Shown here one piece after another: positions 1 through 8,906 of a DNA stretch of 64,000 nucleotides. The DNA comes from a virus. The stretch spans positions 20,832 through 84,831 of the IMG/VR virus record IMGVR_UViG_3300014501_000012; one strand, 5' to 3'. The position numbers were made by a program, and so were the translations under genes. Below the pieces are notes generated by a model, which saw only the letters and a program-made list of their open reading frames with translations, had not been told where the DNA came from and searched no databases. Positions within the stretch are counted from its first letter, which is position 1. Every line of letters starts with the position of its first letter.

Positions 1-3000
1 GGAACTGGGGCCACGGCTACGACCTCGATCACGACCGGCAACATCGTGGACCAGACGCTCACGATCGCCATGCCGCCGTTCACGGCCGGGGGCGACCTCA
101 CCGGCACGTTCCCGGCACCGACGATCAAGGCAAGCGTTGCGCTCACGGGCGCACCGACCGCCCCCACGCCGCCGATCTCTGACTCAAGCACCAGACTCGC
201 CACCACGGCGTTCGTGAGTGCTCTGGTCGATGGGGCCGACTACAAGGCGGCGCGCCAACTCGCAACCACCGCAGCCCTTCCGACCAACACCTATGCCAAC
301 GGGGCGTCGGGGGTGGGAGCAACACTGACCGGCGTCGACCTTACGGGCGCGGCGCTCGTCATCGACGGGACGAGCAACCCCGCTATCGGCACGACTGTTC
401 TCGTCAAGAACGAGGTGGCGGGAGCGCACAACGGGGCCTACGTCGTCCAGACCGTGGCGGCAGTCGGCACCGCGTGGGTGCTGATCCGGGCGACCGACTA
501 CAACCAGGCAGCGGAGATGGCGCCGGGCGATGCGTTCTACATCTACGGCGGATCGAGTGGAGGCAACCTCTCGACCACCTGGGTGATGAACCAGTCAGCG
601 GCGATCACGGTCGGAACCACCGCCCTGACCTTCGTGCAGATCCAGGGCATCGGCTCGATCACGAGCGGCGCGGGCATCACCATCACCGGCACGTCAATCG
701 CAATGACGACTCCACCGCTGACACCGGGAGCCACGCAAACGGCCAACTTCACCGCCCTGGCTAACCTTTTCTACCCGATCAACACGACGGCGGGGACGTT
801 CACCGGCACGCTCCCGGCTGCTCCCGCCAATGGCACCGTCGTCGGATTCAAGATCACCGTCTCCACCACTCCAGCGACCATCTTCACAGTGGCGGCGGGT
901 GGGAGCGACGTACTCAACGTCGCGGGGACCACCTCGGCCACGATCAAGGTATTCGGTGAGGTCCAGCAGTGGATCTACTTCTCCGGTGTCTGGTACGCGT
1001 ACGTCAGCACGCCCGTGGGGCAGCTCGACCTTCGGTACCCGTTGAACACGGCGACACCTGGCGGCGATCTCGCAGCAGCCGGATCGACCTACGCTGTCCC
1101 GCTGCTCTCGGCCACGGCGAATGTAAAAGCGATCATTGAGGCGAACTCAACGCCGTTCCCGCTCCCCGGCGCGGTTGACTTCATGGGGCACTCCTACATG
1201 GGCGCCACGGACCTCGGACTACCCGAGCCCATGATGCAGGCGAAGTATGTGGCCTCCCGCATCGCGGCGGCGCTCGGTGCTACGCCTGACTCGGTTACCT
1301 CTTTTACCCAGGGGGGCGGCCGCCTCCTCTCCACCGACACTGACGGTTGTGGGTGGGGCACAGCGTTGCAGCGTTGGCTTCCGCCCACGGCCGTCGGTCT
1401 CGCTGCGCAGTCTGGCGGGGCGTACCAACTCGGCGGCCAGGTCAATCCGCCCCTCCCGGCCACGAGCCTGCCCACATTCGTCGGGCTGCACGGCATAAAC
1501 GACGTGGTCTATCCCTTCGGTGGCGGCTTCACGCCGTTCACAGCGTCGGCCAATGGTTCGGGGACTCTCACGAGTTCGACCAATCTCTCGTCGACTGGCA
1601 GTTACCTGGCTGGTCGTATTGGAGGCAACGGCATCCAGGTCGGGGATTACCTCTTGGGCGCTGGTATCCGCGGCGCGGCCCAGGTGGCAAGTGTGACCTG
1701 GAACGGGTCAAACCTCACGACAATCGTTCTCACAACGGTCGGACAGAACACGGCCCCCTCTACCAGCGTCTCTTACAACCTGATCCCCAATAACTTCGCC
1801 ACCCAGGGAAAGGCGGCGATCATAAATGCCGCATCGGCCGTCGTCCAGCGACGGGTTGCGGGGGCCATCGTCCGTTCCGACGACGCGGCGATCACGTACT
1901 CAGGGACCTGGACGACGGTCACGCAGAATGGTGGCAACACCGGGCCGACCATCCGACAATCCATTGTCAACAACTCGGCGCTCAGCTACACCTTCCCCGC
2001 CACGCACCCTGGCGGCATGGTGGGGTTCATCTTCGTCGGCACCAACGACCTCGACGCGTCGGGCTGCACCGTGACGGCGGGAGGCACGAGCGCCGCGGGC
2101 GTACTCGGCGCCGTCACCACGGTGGGACGCGCTGGGTGGTGCGGGTTGAATGCCCCGGTCCTGGTAAGGATCAAGACAACCGCCGCCGACGCGGGCAAGA
2201 CGATCACATTCACATTCGGCACCGGAAGCGGCGGCACGCCGGTTCTCCAGTTCGACTCAATCAACTTCGATGCGCAGTACCAATCACCCGTCATTCTGGT
2301 GACGCAGCCCCTCGTCGTCCCCGACTTTGACGGCGCCGCTGACCCGGTAACCAACATCCCAGCCCTGAACGCTGCTCTCGCTCGGGTCGTCACGAACTTC
2401 CAGACAGCCCCAGCGGGTGGGTTCCCCGCCATCGGCCCGATCACCCCGGCCTACACGAACGTCGTGCTGGCGGACTTCGCCACGGAGATCAACAAGAAGT
2501 CGTTCTACCTCGGGTCATCCATCCTCGCCACGGGGAGCACGTCGTCAAGTGTGACCCTGGTCGGTCAGCGCACCACGACGCAAGGCGACCAACTGCCTCC
2601 GTACGCGGGACAGCAGCTCGGGATTTCGTGCAACAACGTCGGGGACCTGAACGAAGTGGTGTTCGTGACCTCGGTCGCCGCAGGGTCGCCCGTGACTATC
2701 GGCGGGAGCACCTACCCGACGTGGACCGTCAACATGAACCGCAACATCAACCCGTCCGGGTTTGCGGCATTTCAGCAGAACGCCGCCACTGGCTCTATCA
2801 CGTCGCTGGTCTCCCCGGTCGCCGACGTGATGTGGATGGGACCCGATTACATCCACCCCGGAGACGTGGGTGCGGCCCTCATCGCCAGCAACGTGCTCCA
2901 GGCGTACCAGTCGGTTCCGACCACCGCCAACCCCGATTTCATCGCTGCCAGCGGCCAGCGTTGGCTCCAGGGGCGCACGACTCCGTATCCGCGTGCTCTC

Positions 3001-3582
3001 GACGGCGGCATTTGGACGCCCAAAGGCATCGAGGGGACTTTCACCCCCGTCGCCAACACCGTCTATGCCATGCGCTACTACGCGTCCGAATGGCAGCTCA
3101 TCACAGGGGTAGGCGTGAGCGTCGTCGCCCAGCAGGGCAACCTTATGTACGCGGCGTTCCTGCTCGATACGTCGAACGGGTCGTATCCGGGGATGGTCAT
3201 CTGTGACTTCGGGTTGGCTGACGTGGCGCTCAGCTCCAACACGAGCCTCGGCCTTCTCGCTAGTGGCGGCGACGAGTACCTGCTCGCTCCCGGCTCGTAC
3301 TGGGTCGCGGTCGGATTCAATAGCGCCACGGTGTCAACGGTCCGCGGGGTCGCGACACGCACCGATGAGCCGAACGTGGACTGGATCTCCCTGACAGAAC
3401 TCAACACAGAGGCGACCACCTACGGGAAGCAGGGTTACACCTGGACTCCTGCAACGACGGGGGCGGCGATCACCAGCATGGCCGTAGCCGGGACACCAGC
3501 GCCAATCGTGGGCGGAACCACCGCGCAAATGCCCCGCATCTGGGTCCAAAGGACCGTCCAGAAGTACAACTTCGCCGGATGA
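1..3582 (+). CDS. Tail fibre with SGNH/GDSL-type esterase domain (5' partial)
   Basis: The reading frame is open from base 1. A GTG at 46 is the first in-window start, but the true start is probably upstream. The N-terminal part resembles phage tail-fibre beta modules (an LTGxPTAPTPP-type segment, then an LVKNEVAGAHNGAYVV-type domain). From about 1183 comes an SGNH-hydrolase fold: block I reads GHSYM with the serine codon at 1192, block III reads GIND at 1492-1503, and block V reads DYIHP with Asp at 2845 and His at 2854. The catalytic blocks are about 550 residues apart because beta-rich segments are inserted between them. Such domains in tail fibres deacetylate or de-esterify surface glycans, so a host-receptor role is likely; the substrate is unknown. 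Confidence 0.85.
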   Translation, partial: GTGATATTSITTGNIVDQTLTIAMPPFTAGGDLTGTFPAPTIKASVALTGAPTAPTPPISDSSTRLATTAFVSALVDGADYKAARQLATTAALPTNTYANGASGVGATLTGVDLTGAALVIDGTSNPAIGTTVLVKNEVAGAHNGAYVVQTVAAVGTAWVLIRATDYNQAAEMAPGDAFYIYGGSSGGNLSTTWVMNQSAAITVGTTALTFVQIQGIGSITSGAGITITGTSIAMTTPPLTPGATQTANFTALANLFYPINTTAGTFTGTLPAAPANGTVVGFKITVSTTPATIFTVAAGGSDVLNVAGTTSATIKVFGEVQQWIYFSGVWYAYVSTPVGQLDLRYPLNTATPGGDLAAAGSTYAVPLLSATANVKAIIEANSTPFPLPGAVDFMGHSYMGATDLGLPEPMMQAKYVASRIAAALGATPDSVTSFTQGGGRLLSTDTDGCGWGTALQRWLPPTAVGLAAQSGGAYQLGGQVNPPLPATSLPTFVGLHGINDVVYPFGGGFTPFTASANGSGTLTSSTNLSSTGSYLAGRIGGNGIQVGDYLLGAGIRGAAQVASVTWNGSNLTTIVLTTVGQNTAPSTSVSYNLIPNNFATQGKAAIINAASAVVQRRVAGAIVRSDDAAITYSGTWTTVTQNGGNTGPTIRQSIVNNSALSYTFPATHPGGMVGFIFVGTNDLDASGCTVTAGGTSAAGVLGAVTTVGRAGWCGLNAPVLVRIKTTAADAGKTITFTFGTGSGGTPVLQFDSINFDAQYQSPVILVTQPLVVPDFDGAADPVTNIPALNAALARVVTNFQTAPAGGFPAIGPITPAYTNVVLADFATEINKKSFYLGSSILATGSTSSSVTLVGQRTTTQGDQLPPYAGQQLGISCNNVGDLNEVVFVTSVAAGSPVTIGGSTYPTWTVNMNRNINPSGFAAFQQNAATGSITSLVSPVADVMWMGPDYIHPGDVGAALIASNVLQAYQSVPTTANPDFIAASGQRWLQGRTTPYPRALDGGIWTPKGIEGTFTPVANTVYAMRYYASEWQLITGVGVSVVAQQGNLMYAAFLLDTSNGSYPGMVICDFGLADVALSSNTSLGLLASGGDEYLLAPGSYWVAVGFNSATVSTVRGVATRTDEPNVDWISLTELNTEATTYGKQGYTWTPATTGAAITSMAVAGTPAPIVGGTTAQMPRIWVQRTVQKYNFAG

Positions 3583-3586
3583 TGAT

Positions 3587-3628
3587 ATGAGCTACGGCAC
3601 CACCGCCTACGGCACTAGCCCCAGATAG
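3587..3628 (+). other. 13-codon mini-ORF, possible remnant of a structural-gene start
   Basis: ATG to TAG encodes MSYGTTAYGTSPR, between the tail fibre and the next gene. Its pattern (xxGTxxxGxxP) resembles the first residues of the baseplate protein at 22694 (VPFGTDPHGDAPYGD). It has no convincing ribosome binding site. It may be a decayed N-terminus rather than an expressed peptide. Confidence 0.25.
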
Positions 3629-3637
3629 GATGACGAG

Positions 3638-3952
3638 ATGCCAGTAGACCTCAGCGGAATAGCCGACATCACCCAGTTGGAGTCCATCGCCTACAAGCAG
3701 ATGCGCGTGATCGCGGCGGGACAGCAGGCCCAAGAGGTTCTCCAGGCGTGCGAGGGCCGGATAGCCCAGATCCAGGGTGAGCAGCGGGAGGCGGCGGCAC
3801 TTGAGGCGAAGCGGCTGTACGACGAGACGCTGGCTCAGACGAAGCCCCCACCGCGGGCCGAGCGCCGGATCAAGCCCGTGAAGGCGGCGAAGAAGGCGCG
3901 CCCGGTGAAGAAGGCCGCCAAGAAGGTGGCAGCAGCCCGAAAGCGGACGTAG
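3638..3952 (+). CDS. Small protein with Lys/Ala-rich basic C-terminus
   Basis: 104 residues. The first 65 are helical and probably coiled coil (many Ala, Gln and Glu). The last 35 are strongly basic, with repeated KKA and KKAAKK motifs like histone H1 tails. Its place between structural genes suggests a virion or packaged DNA-binding protein, but no family is recognised. The tail composition resembles that of the protein at 53042-53725. Confidence 0.75.
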   Translation: MPVDLSGIADITQLESIAYKQMRVIAAGQQAQEVLQACEGRIAQIQGEQREAAALEAKRLYDETLAQTKPPPRAERRIKPVKAAKKARPVKKAAKKVAAARKRT

Positions 3953-3955
3953 CTC

Positions 3956-4651
3956 ATGGCGGCGGGCCTGCTCGGGCAGGGCCTCTTGGGACAGATGCTC
4001 CTCGGCGCGCACAACGCCGGGAACATCTCGGCCACCATCTCGGATTCGGCCCTCACCTCGGACGCGCTGAGCAGCAACGTCCAACTCCCTCGCTCGTTGT
4101 CCGAGAGCGCGGCGACCTCGGACGGGGTCGGGCGCACGATCCATCTCACCTCGTCTGTCTCGGACACCTCCCTCACCCCCGACGCCGTCGCCGCGGGGTC
4201 TCCCCGCACGCGCACAACGGCCGACTCGTCGCTAACGACGGATACCGCGGCCCGGCTCGCCGGCCTCGTTCGGGCGCTGGCCGATGCCTCGCTGACCGCT
4301 GACTCCGTTGCGACGCGTTTGGCCCTGGCCCGGGTCCTGACCGAGGCGGCTCTGACGCAGGACCAGTTGGTCCAGACCTTCGCGAGAATCCTGGCCGATA
4401 GTGCTCTCACGACCGACACGGTGTCAGCACACTCCGGGATCGCCCGAGCCCTGTCCGAAGACGCTCTCACCGCTGACTCCGTGCTGTTCGTGGTGAGGGT
4501 CGCGAGCGGCATCATCGGATGGGAGTTGGGGCTCGCCCAGAGTCAGTGGCGGTTCGGGTTCGCCCAGGGCCAGTGGCACGTCGGGCCGGCCGTCTGCCAG
4601 TGGCGCGTCGGGAAGGTCGCACCCGTCGCCTTGCTGGTGGTGCGAAGCTAA
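3956..4651 (+). CDS. Structural-region protein built of eight 20-residue tandem repeats
   Basis: 231 residues. A short LLGQ-rich N-terminus is followed by eight repeats at residues 28-175 with the consensus (L/V)(S/A)D(S/T)ALT(T/A)D(S/T)V. The period is 20, with one 18-residue step. The C-terminus holds three 9-residue repeats ending in QW at residues 192-217 (AQSQW, AQGQW, AVCQW). The same ALTTD repeat occurs four times at the N-terminus of the baseplate protein at 22694. The regular period suggests an elongated repeat fold in the virion. The function is unknown. Confidence 0.8.
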   Translation: MAAGLLGQGLLGQMLLGAHNAGNISATISDSALTSDALSSNVQLPRSLSESAATSDGVGRTIHLTSSVSDTSLTPDAVAAGSPRTRTTADSSLTTDTAARLAGLVRALADASLTADSVATRLALARVLTEAALTQDQLVQTFARILADSALTTDTVSAHSGIARALSEDALTADSVLFVVRVASGIIGWELGLAQSQWRFGFAQGQWHVGPAVCQWRVGKVAPVALLVVRS

Positions 4652-4655
4652 CGCC

Positions 4656-4985
4656 ATGCCCCAACACCAACTCCGGTCCTCGCTCGAGAAGTTCCTGATC
4701 CCGGTGGACCTGTTGATCACCGAGGGCGCCAACCCCGACACGTCCCTCGACGTCGTCCAGTTCCAGTTCATCTACGGCGGCCTTCCCCCGCGGTCCCAGC
4801 CGGTAGAGGGCGACTGGGTCGACGGGTTCTGGATCACGTCCGAAGTCGGGACTCTCCTGGCCGGGATCCTGGTCGGGCCGGGCGGGACGGTCACGCTCGA
4901 GAAGGGGGTCTACGCAGCCTGCATGAGGATCATCGACAACCCGACGGTGCCCGTGAAGGCGCCCGACACGCTCACGATCACCTGA
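4656..4985 (+). CDS. Hypothetical structural-region protein
   Basis: 109 residues, ATG start 4 bases after the previous stop, so likely co-transcribed with the repeat protein. It looks like an all-beta protein: alternating hydrophobic strands, a GGLPPRSQPVEGDWVDGFW segment, no transmembrane helix. I do not recognise a family. Position suggests a minor virion component. Confidence 0.7.
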   Translation: MPQHQLRSSLEKFLIPVDLLITEGANPDTSLDVVQFQFIYGGLPPRSQPVEGDWVDGFWITSEVGTLLAGILVGPGGTVTLEKGVYAACMRIIDNPTVPVKAPDTLTIT

Positions 4986-4994
4986 CCATGCGTG

Positions 4995-5020
4995 ACACGG
5001 GACGCGCCCGTGTGCTTTAC
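4995..5020 (+). terminator. Hairpin upstream of the capsid gene, overlapping a promoter-like extended -10
   Basis: ACACGGG (4995-5001) pairs perfectly with CCCGTGT (5007-5013) around a 5-base loop, followed by GCTTTACTT. This could terminate the preceding fibre genes. The same sequence also reads as an extended -10 (TGCTTTACT, 5012-5020) that could start a separate capsid transcript with a leader of about 100 bases. The two readings cannot be separated by eye. Confidence 0.45.
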
Positions 5021-5126
5021 TTCCAGCCCAAGGACACAGTCCCCGCGTAGGACCCCGGCCCGGCCGGCGGAGAAGTGCGGACCCACAGGGTGCCGGTCAG
5101 TTCCGTTTCGAGCTGGAGGTCCCGTC

Positions 5127-7430
5127 GTGGGTGAGTCCTTGAAGAACCGTTTCGGTCAGATCGACGAGCAGGGTCGCATCGTCGCCCTCGTCGCCGAAGG
5201 CCTCCCGGCATGGCCGGACGACGGCAACCTGTCGGAGTTCACCGACGAGCAGCTGGCCGAGGTCGAGGCGGCTCTTCTCACCGAGAGCGCCGAGATCATG
5301 GGTGCCGGCGACGATGCCGACATCGATCGGGCGGAGCAGATCGTCGAGCGCGTGGGTGCTCTTCGCACCGAAGCCGCGACCCGGATGGCCGCGGCCGACG
5401 AGCCCGAAACCAGCCCTGAGCTGGAGGAACTGGCGGCCCTGAGCGACGAGGACCGTGCGGCCGTCGTCCAGTACGCAGCCGACGTGGCCGCCATCCCACC
5501 GCCCGCCGACGAGGACGCCGCCCTCGCCCGCCGGCGCGACGCCCTCGCCCGCCTGGGCGACCTGACCCCGCCCCCGGCGCCGGAACTCCAGGGCCTGAGC
5601 CACGAGGCCGCCGCCTCCTACGCCGAGGCAACCGCCGCTGGCATGGCCCGTGGGTTTGCCCCCGTGGTCGAGGCCCTGACCACGGCCGCGACCGCCCTGG
5701 CCACGGCCAACACCCCGCCCGCCCCCGGAACGACCATCACCGCCCGCGAGCTGGGGCGCTACCGTCCCTCGCAGTTCGCTCCGGCCGCCGGGACCCCCGA
5801 GGCCCCGCGTCCCCGCGGCCATCTCGTCCACCGAGGAGATGTCGCCGGGATGGCCATGGGCGCTGAGTTCACCTCGATGCGCCAACTGGTCGACGCCTTC
5901 GTCACCCGCCACCGGACCATCGGCCAGTCGGCGGCCGAGGACGAGCAAGTCCTGATCGCCTCCTACCAGCAGGACGACCCTCCGCCCGAGCGCGACCTCC
6001 GCCACATGAGCGACAGCCGCGAGGTGCGCCAGATGATCGACCGGGTGGTGGGACCCGATGCCATGGGCCGCGACCCGTGGAACCTCAGCCGGGAGGTCCC
6101 GATCAGCCGGGGCGGCATCGCCGTGACCGACTCAGAGGCCCTGGTGGCCTCCGGGGGCCTGGCCGCGCCGGTCGAGCCGTACTACCCCCAGCTGGTCCTC
6201 GCTGTCTCGGACCGCCCGGGGCTCGGATCGATGCCCGGGTTCATCACCGAGCGCGGAGGCATCCGGCTGGTGCTCCCGCCCAACCTCAACACGCTGGCGA
6301 ACGCCGTCGCGCCGGGGACGTTCGCCGACGGCGTGGCCGCGACCTCGACTGCCTGGACCTCGGCCACCGCTGAATTCACCGACGCCGACGTTGGGCAGCC
6401 GATCATCGGCACCGACATCCCCGCCGGGACGATCATCAACTCGGTGACCAACGGCACGACCCTCGTGCTGTCGGCGGCCACCACCGCCTCGGCCACCGGC
6501 CTGACGTTCTACCTGCCCTCGCGCAACCCGACCAACCTCGGAGGCCCCGTGGGGAAGGTCACCGCGGCCCAGGACGCGGCCGGACCGCCGAACTCGGTCA
6601 AGTTCACCTACGACGTCGCGAACGGGACGCAGGTCGAGCACGACGTGTACTCGGTCTACACGTCCCTCCAGTTCGGCAACCTGACGGCGCGGACGTTCCC
6701 CGAGCAGGTCGAGGCGAACATCCGCCTCGCCAACGCCCTGGCCGCCCGCGTCGCCGAGACGGCGATGCTGGACTACATCACCGGCTGGTCGACCCTGATC
6801 ACGGCGGCCAAGACCTTCGGCACCGCCCGCCAACTGCTCGCCCAGTTCGAGCACATGGCGGCGATGTACCGGAACAACAACCGGATGGACCCCGCCGCCG
6901 TGCTGCGTTTGGGCATCCCGGCCTGGGCGCTCAACGCCATGCGTTCGGACTACATCTCGTCCTTCATCGGGGGAGCGGAGAACTGGGGACTGTCGGACGA
7001 GGAGCTGAACTCCTGGTTCGCCGACCGCAACATCCTCCCGTTCTTCTACCTGGACGGGCCGTCGGACATCTCCCAGCTCTTCCCGGTCATCGGGTCGGGC
7101 GCGATCAACACCGGGGGGACGAATACCGCCACCCCGGTCGCGCTGCCGGACTACCCGGGACAGGGAGCGACGACCTCGTTCCGGACCAAGGTCGTCTCGT
7201 TCATGTGGGCCGAGGGGACGTGGCTCGGGTTGACGACGGGCGAGCTCAACATCGGGCTCGTGCGGGACTCGATCTTGAACTCGAGTAACAGATTCCGTAA
7301 CTTCGAGGAAGTATGGGAATCGCCTGCGTTCGTCGGGCTCCAGTCCCTCCGCTGCGTTCACACCGTCGCCGCCGACGGCACCTACGGTGCGGCCGTGTCG
7401 ATCACGCTCGGTGTCGGGTCCGGCCTGTAA
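5127..7430 (+). CDS. Major capsid protein, HK97-fold type, with long N-terminal extension
   Basis: 767 residues from GTG 5127, chosen because GGAGG lies 7 bases upstream; the frame is open further back but without a ribosome site. Residues 1-235 are acidic and rich in Ala, Glu and Pro with helical stretches, like a fused scaffold (delta) domain. The rest matches actinophage capsid proteins: GGLAAP near 350, LAARVAETAML, and the C-terminal segment RDS-LN-N-FRNFEEVWE. It is about twice the usual length. A beta module of about 66 residues (398-463; FTDADVGQPIIGTDIPAGT) is inserted and recurs in other virion proteins. The protein would form capsid hexamers and pentamers after removal of the N-terminal part. 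Confidence 0.85.
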   Translation: MGESLKNRFGQIDEQGRIVALVAEGLPAWPDDGNLSEFTDEQLAEVEAALLTESAEIMGAGDDADIDRAEQIVERVGALRTEAATRMAAADEPETSPELEELAALSDEDRAAVVQYAADVAAIPPPADEDAALARRRDALARLGDLTPPPAPELQGLSHEAAASYAEATAAGMARGFAPVVEALTTAATALATANTPPAPGTTITARELGRYRPSQFAPAAGTPEAPRPRGHLVHRGDVAGMAMGAEFTSMRQLVDAFVTRHRTIGQSAAEDEQVLIASYQQDDPPPERDLRHMSDSREVRQMIDRVVGPDAMGRDPWNLSREVPISRGGIAVTDSEALVASGGLAAPVEPYYPQLVLAVSDRPGLGSMPGFITERGGIRLVLPPNLNTLANAVAPGTFADGVAATSTAWTSATAEFTDADVGQPIIGTDIPAGTIINSVTNGTTLVLSAATTASATGLTFYLPSRNPTNLGGPVGKVTAAQDAAGPPNSVKFTYDVANGTQVEHDVYSVYTSLQFGNLTARTFPEQVEANIRLANALAARVAETAMLDYITGWSTLITAAKTFGTARQLLAQFEHMAAMYRNNNRMDPAAVLRLGIPAWALNAMRSDYISSFIGGAENWGLSDEELNSWFADRNILPFFYLDGPSDISQLFPVIGSGAINTGGTNTATPVALPDYPGQGATTSFRTKVVSFMWAEGTWLGLTTGELNIGLVRDSILNSSNRFRNFEEVWESPAFVGLQSLRCVHTVAADGTYGAAVSITLGVGSGL

Positions 7431-7493
7431 GCCCTCCCCTCTCGGGGCAGAGGCCCAAGCAACCACGAGAAGACGAGGGGAGGTGATGACCAG

Positions 7494-8894
7494 ATGGCAG
7501 TCCAGGAGTTCTCAGCCGTAACAGGGCTCGACTTCACCCTGGAGACTCCGGTCCCGCTGGTCTCACCGCCCCTCTCGCTCCTTGGCGAGGCCCGGTCGCT
7601 GATCGACCTGGCGGGGATGTACGCCCGCCGGCAGGCGGCGTTGGAGAAGATCCAGTCCGGGGCCGAGCAACTCGAGGCCTACGACCGCGACGGGGTCGTG
7701 GGCGACGACGACCAGCCGGGCGAGGCAGACAGCCTCGAGGACACGGTCAAGGCGCTCGAGCAGCAGATGTCCGAGTGGACGCGTGAGTTCGAGACCTGGG
7801 ACGACGGCATCGCCCGGATGCAGGGCTGGGAGCAGGCGATCCAGTACCTCCCCGAGCTGGGCAACGCCGAGTCGATGTCGGTCTTCGCCCCGGGCACGGT
7901 CCCGCCCGTCGGCTCTGCGCTGGCATCGGGTGCGACGAAGCAGACCGGGTCCAACCAGGAGCCGTTCTACTGGTACGACCCGTTCGTCGCGGTAGGCCGC
8001 GACAGCCGGTCGCTTTTCGGGTGGCCGAACACCGACTTCGCCTCGCGGCTCCAGCGGTGCCAGCGCGCCCTCCTCGCCCACGAGTCGTGGCAGGCCGAGT
8101 ACGAGTTCTGGACGGGCACACAGGTCCCGACGAACTACCACCTCTCGGCGAGCCCGAGCACGGCCGTGGTCAGTCCCCACCGGACGATCGATGCCTGGCC
8201 GAACCCCCTCGCCCCGCCCGGGACGACGCTCGGAACCCCCGAGAGCCTGAGCGACTCGCTCGCCGCCCTCGACCAGTCGATCGCCAACGCCGACGCCGGC
8301 ACGGGGATGATCCACGCCTCGTGCTACCTCGTCCAGAAGTGGGCGCAGGTCTACCCGTACCTCCGGGACCCGTCGGGGAACATCCGGACGGTGAACAACA
8401 ACCTGATCGTCCCCGGCTACGGCTACCCCGGGACCGGGCCGGACCAGGCGAGCCGGTCGGTGACCGACGTGGTCACGACGGACGGAAGCCCCGACATCAC
8501 CTCGGCCTCGGCCGCCTTCACGGACCTCGACATCGGCCGCCCGATCAACGAGACCGACGCCGGGGGTCACATCCCGGCCGGCGCGGTGATCCTCACGGTG
8601 ACGAGCCCCACCGCCGCCGTCCTGAGCGTCCCGGCCACGGGAGCGGCCACGGGGATCGATGCGACGCTTCCGGGGGTCGGGGGCAACGCGACGGGGTCGG
8701 TCGTCCAGTGGGCCTACGCGACGGAGATGGTTTTCCACCTCCAGGGCGACATCGTCTCGTACCCGTCCGACCTCCGCGAGATCTCGCCGGCCTTGTACCA
8801 CAACTCGGCCGACATCCGCGTCGAGCGGTCCCACGCTCTGCTCACCAACCGGCTCCTCCGGGCAGCCGTCGCCGTCGACACGTCCACCACGTAA
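7494..8894 (+). CDS. Head-region structural protein
   Basis: 466 residues following the capsid gene, with GGAGG before the ATG. Residues 30-110 are helical. The region with MIHASCYLVQKWAQ, then VPGYGYPGTGP, then WAYATEMV and a C-terminal RVERSHALLTNRLLRAAVAVD, is typical of a conserved actinophage protein found beside the capsid gene, possibly a second capsid or pentamer component. The shared beta module (FTDLDIGRPI) is inserted at about 8454-8676 between the conserved halves. The exact role is not settled from sequence. Confidence 0.65.
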   Translation: MAVQEFSAVTGLDFTLETPVPLVSPPLSLLGEARSLIDLAGMYARRQAALEKIQSGAEQLEAYDRDGVVGDDDQPGEADSLEDTVKALEQQMSEWTREFETWDDGIARMQGWEQAIQYLPELGNAESMSVFAPGTVPPVGSALASGATKQTGSNQEPFYWYDPFVAVGRDSRSLFGWPNTDFASRLQRCQRALLAHESWQAEYEFWTGTQVPTNYHLSASPSTAVVSPHRTIDAWPNPLAPPGTTLGTPESLSDSLAALDQSIANADAGTGMIHASCYLVQKWAQVYPYLRDPSGNIRTVNNNLIVPGYGYPGTGPDQASRSVTDVVTTDGSPDITSASAAFTDLDIGRPINETDAGGHIPAGAVILTVTSPTAAVLSVPATGAATGIDATLPGVGGNATGSVVQWAYATEMVFHLQGDIVSYPSDLREISPALYHNSADIRVERSHALLTNRLLRAAVAVDTSTT

Positions 8895-8906
8895 GGAGAA
8901 GCAACC

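Noticed and set aside
1542-1795. Further copy of the shared beta module in the tail fibre
   Set aside because: VGDYLLGAGIRG and the following strand are suggestive, but similarity is too weak to count it with the six clear copies.
4992-5126. Upstream extension of the capsid reading frame
   Set aside because: The extra 45 codons have no ribosome site, include a terminator-like hairpin and are Cys/Pro/Arg-rich unlike the protein. GTG 5127 has a good site.
6132-7466. 444-codon minus-strand frame over the capsid gene
   Set aside because: Antisense shadow of the capsid gene; low-complexity composition and no ribosome site.
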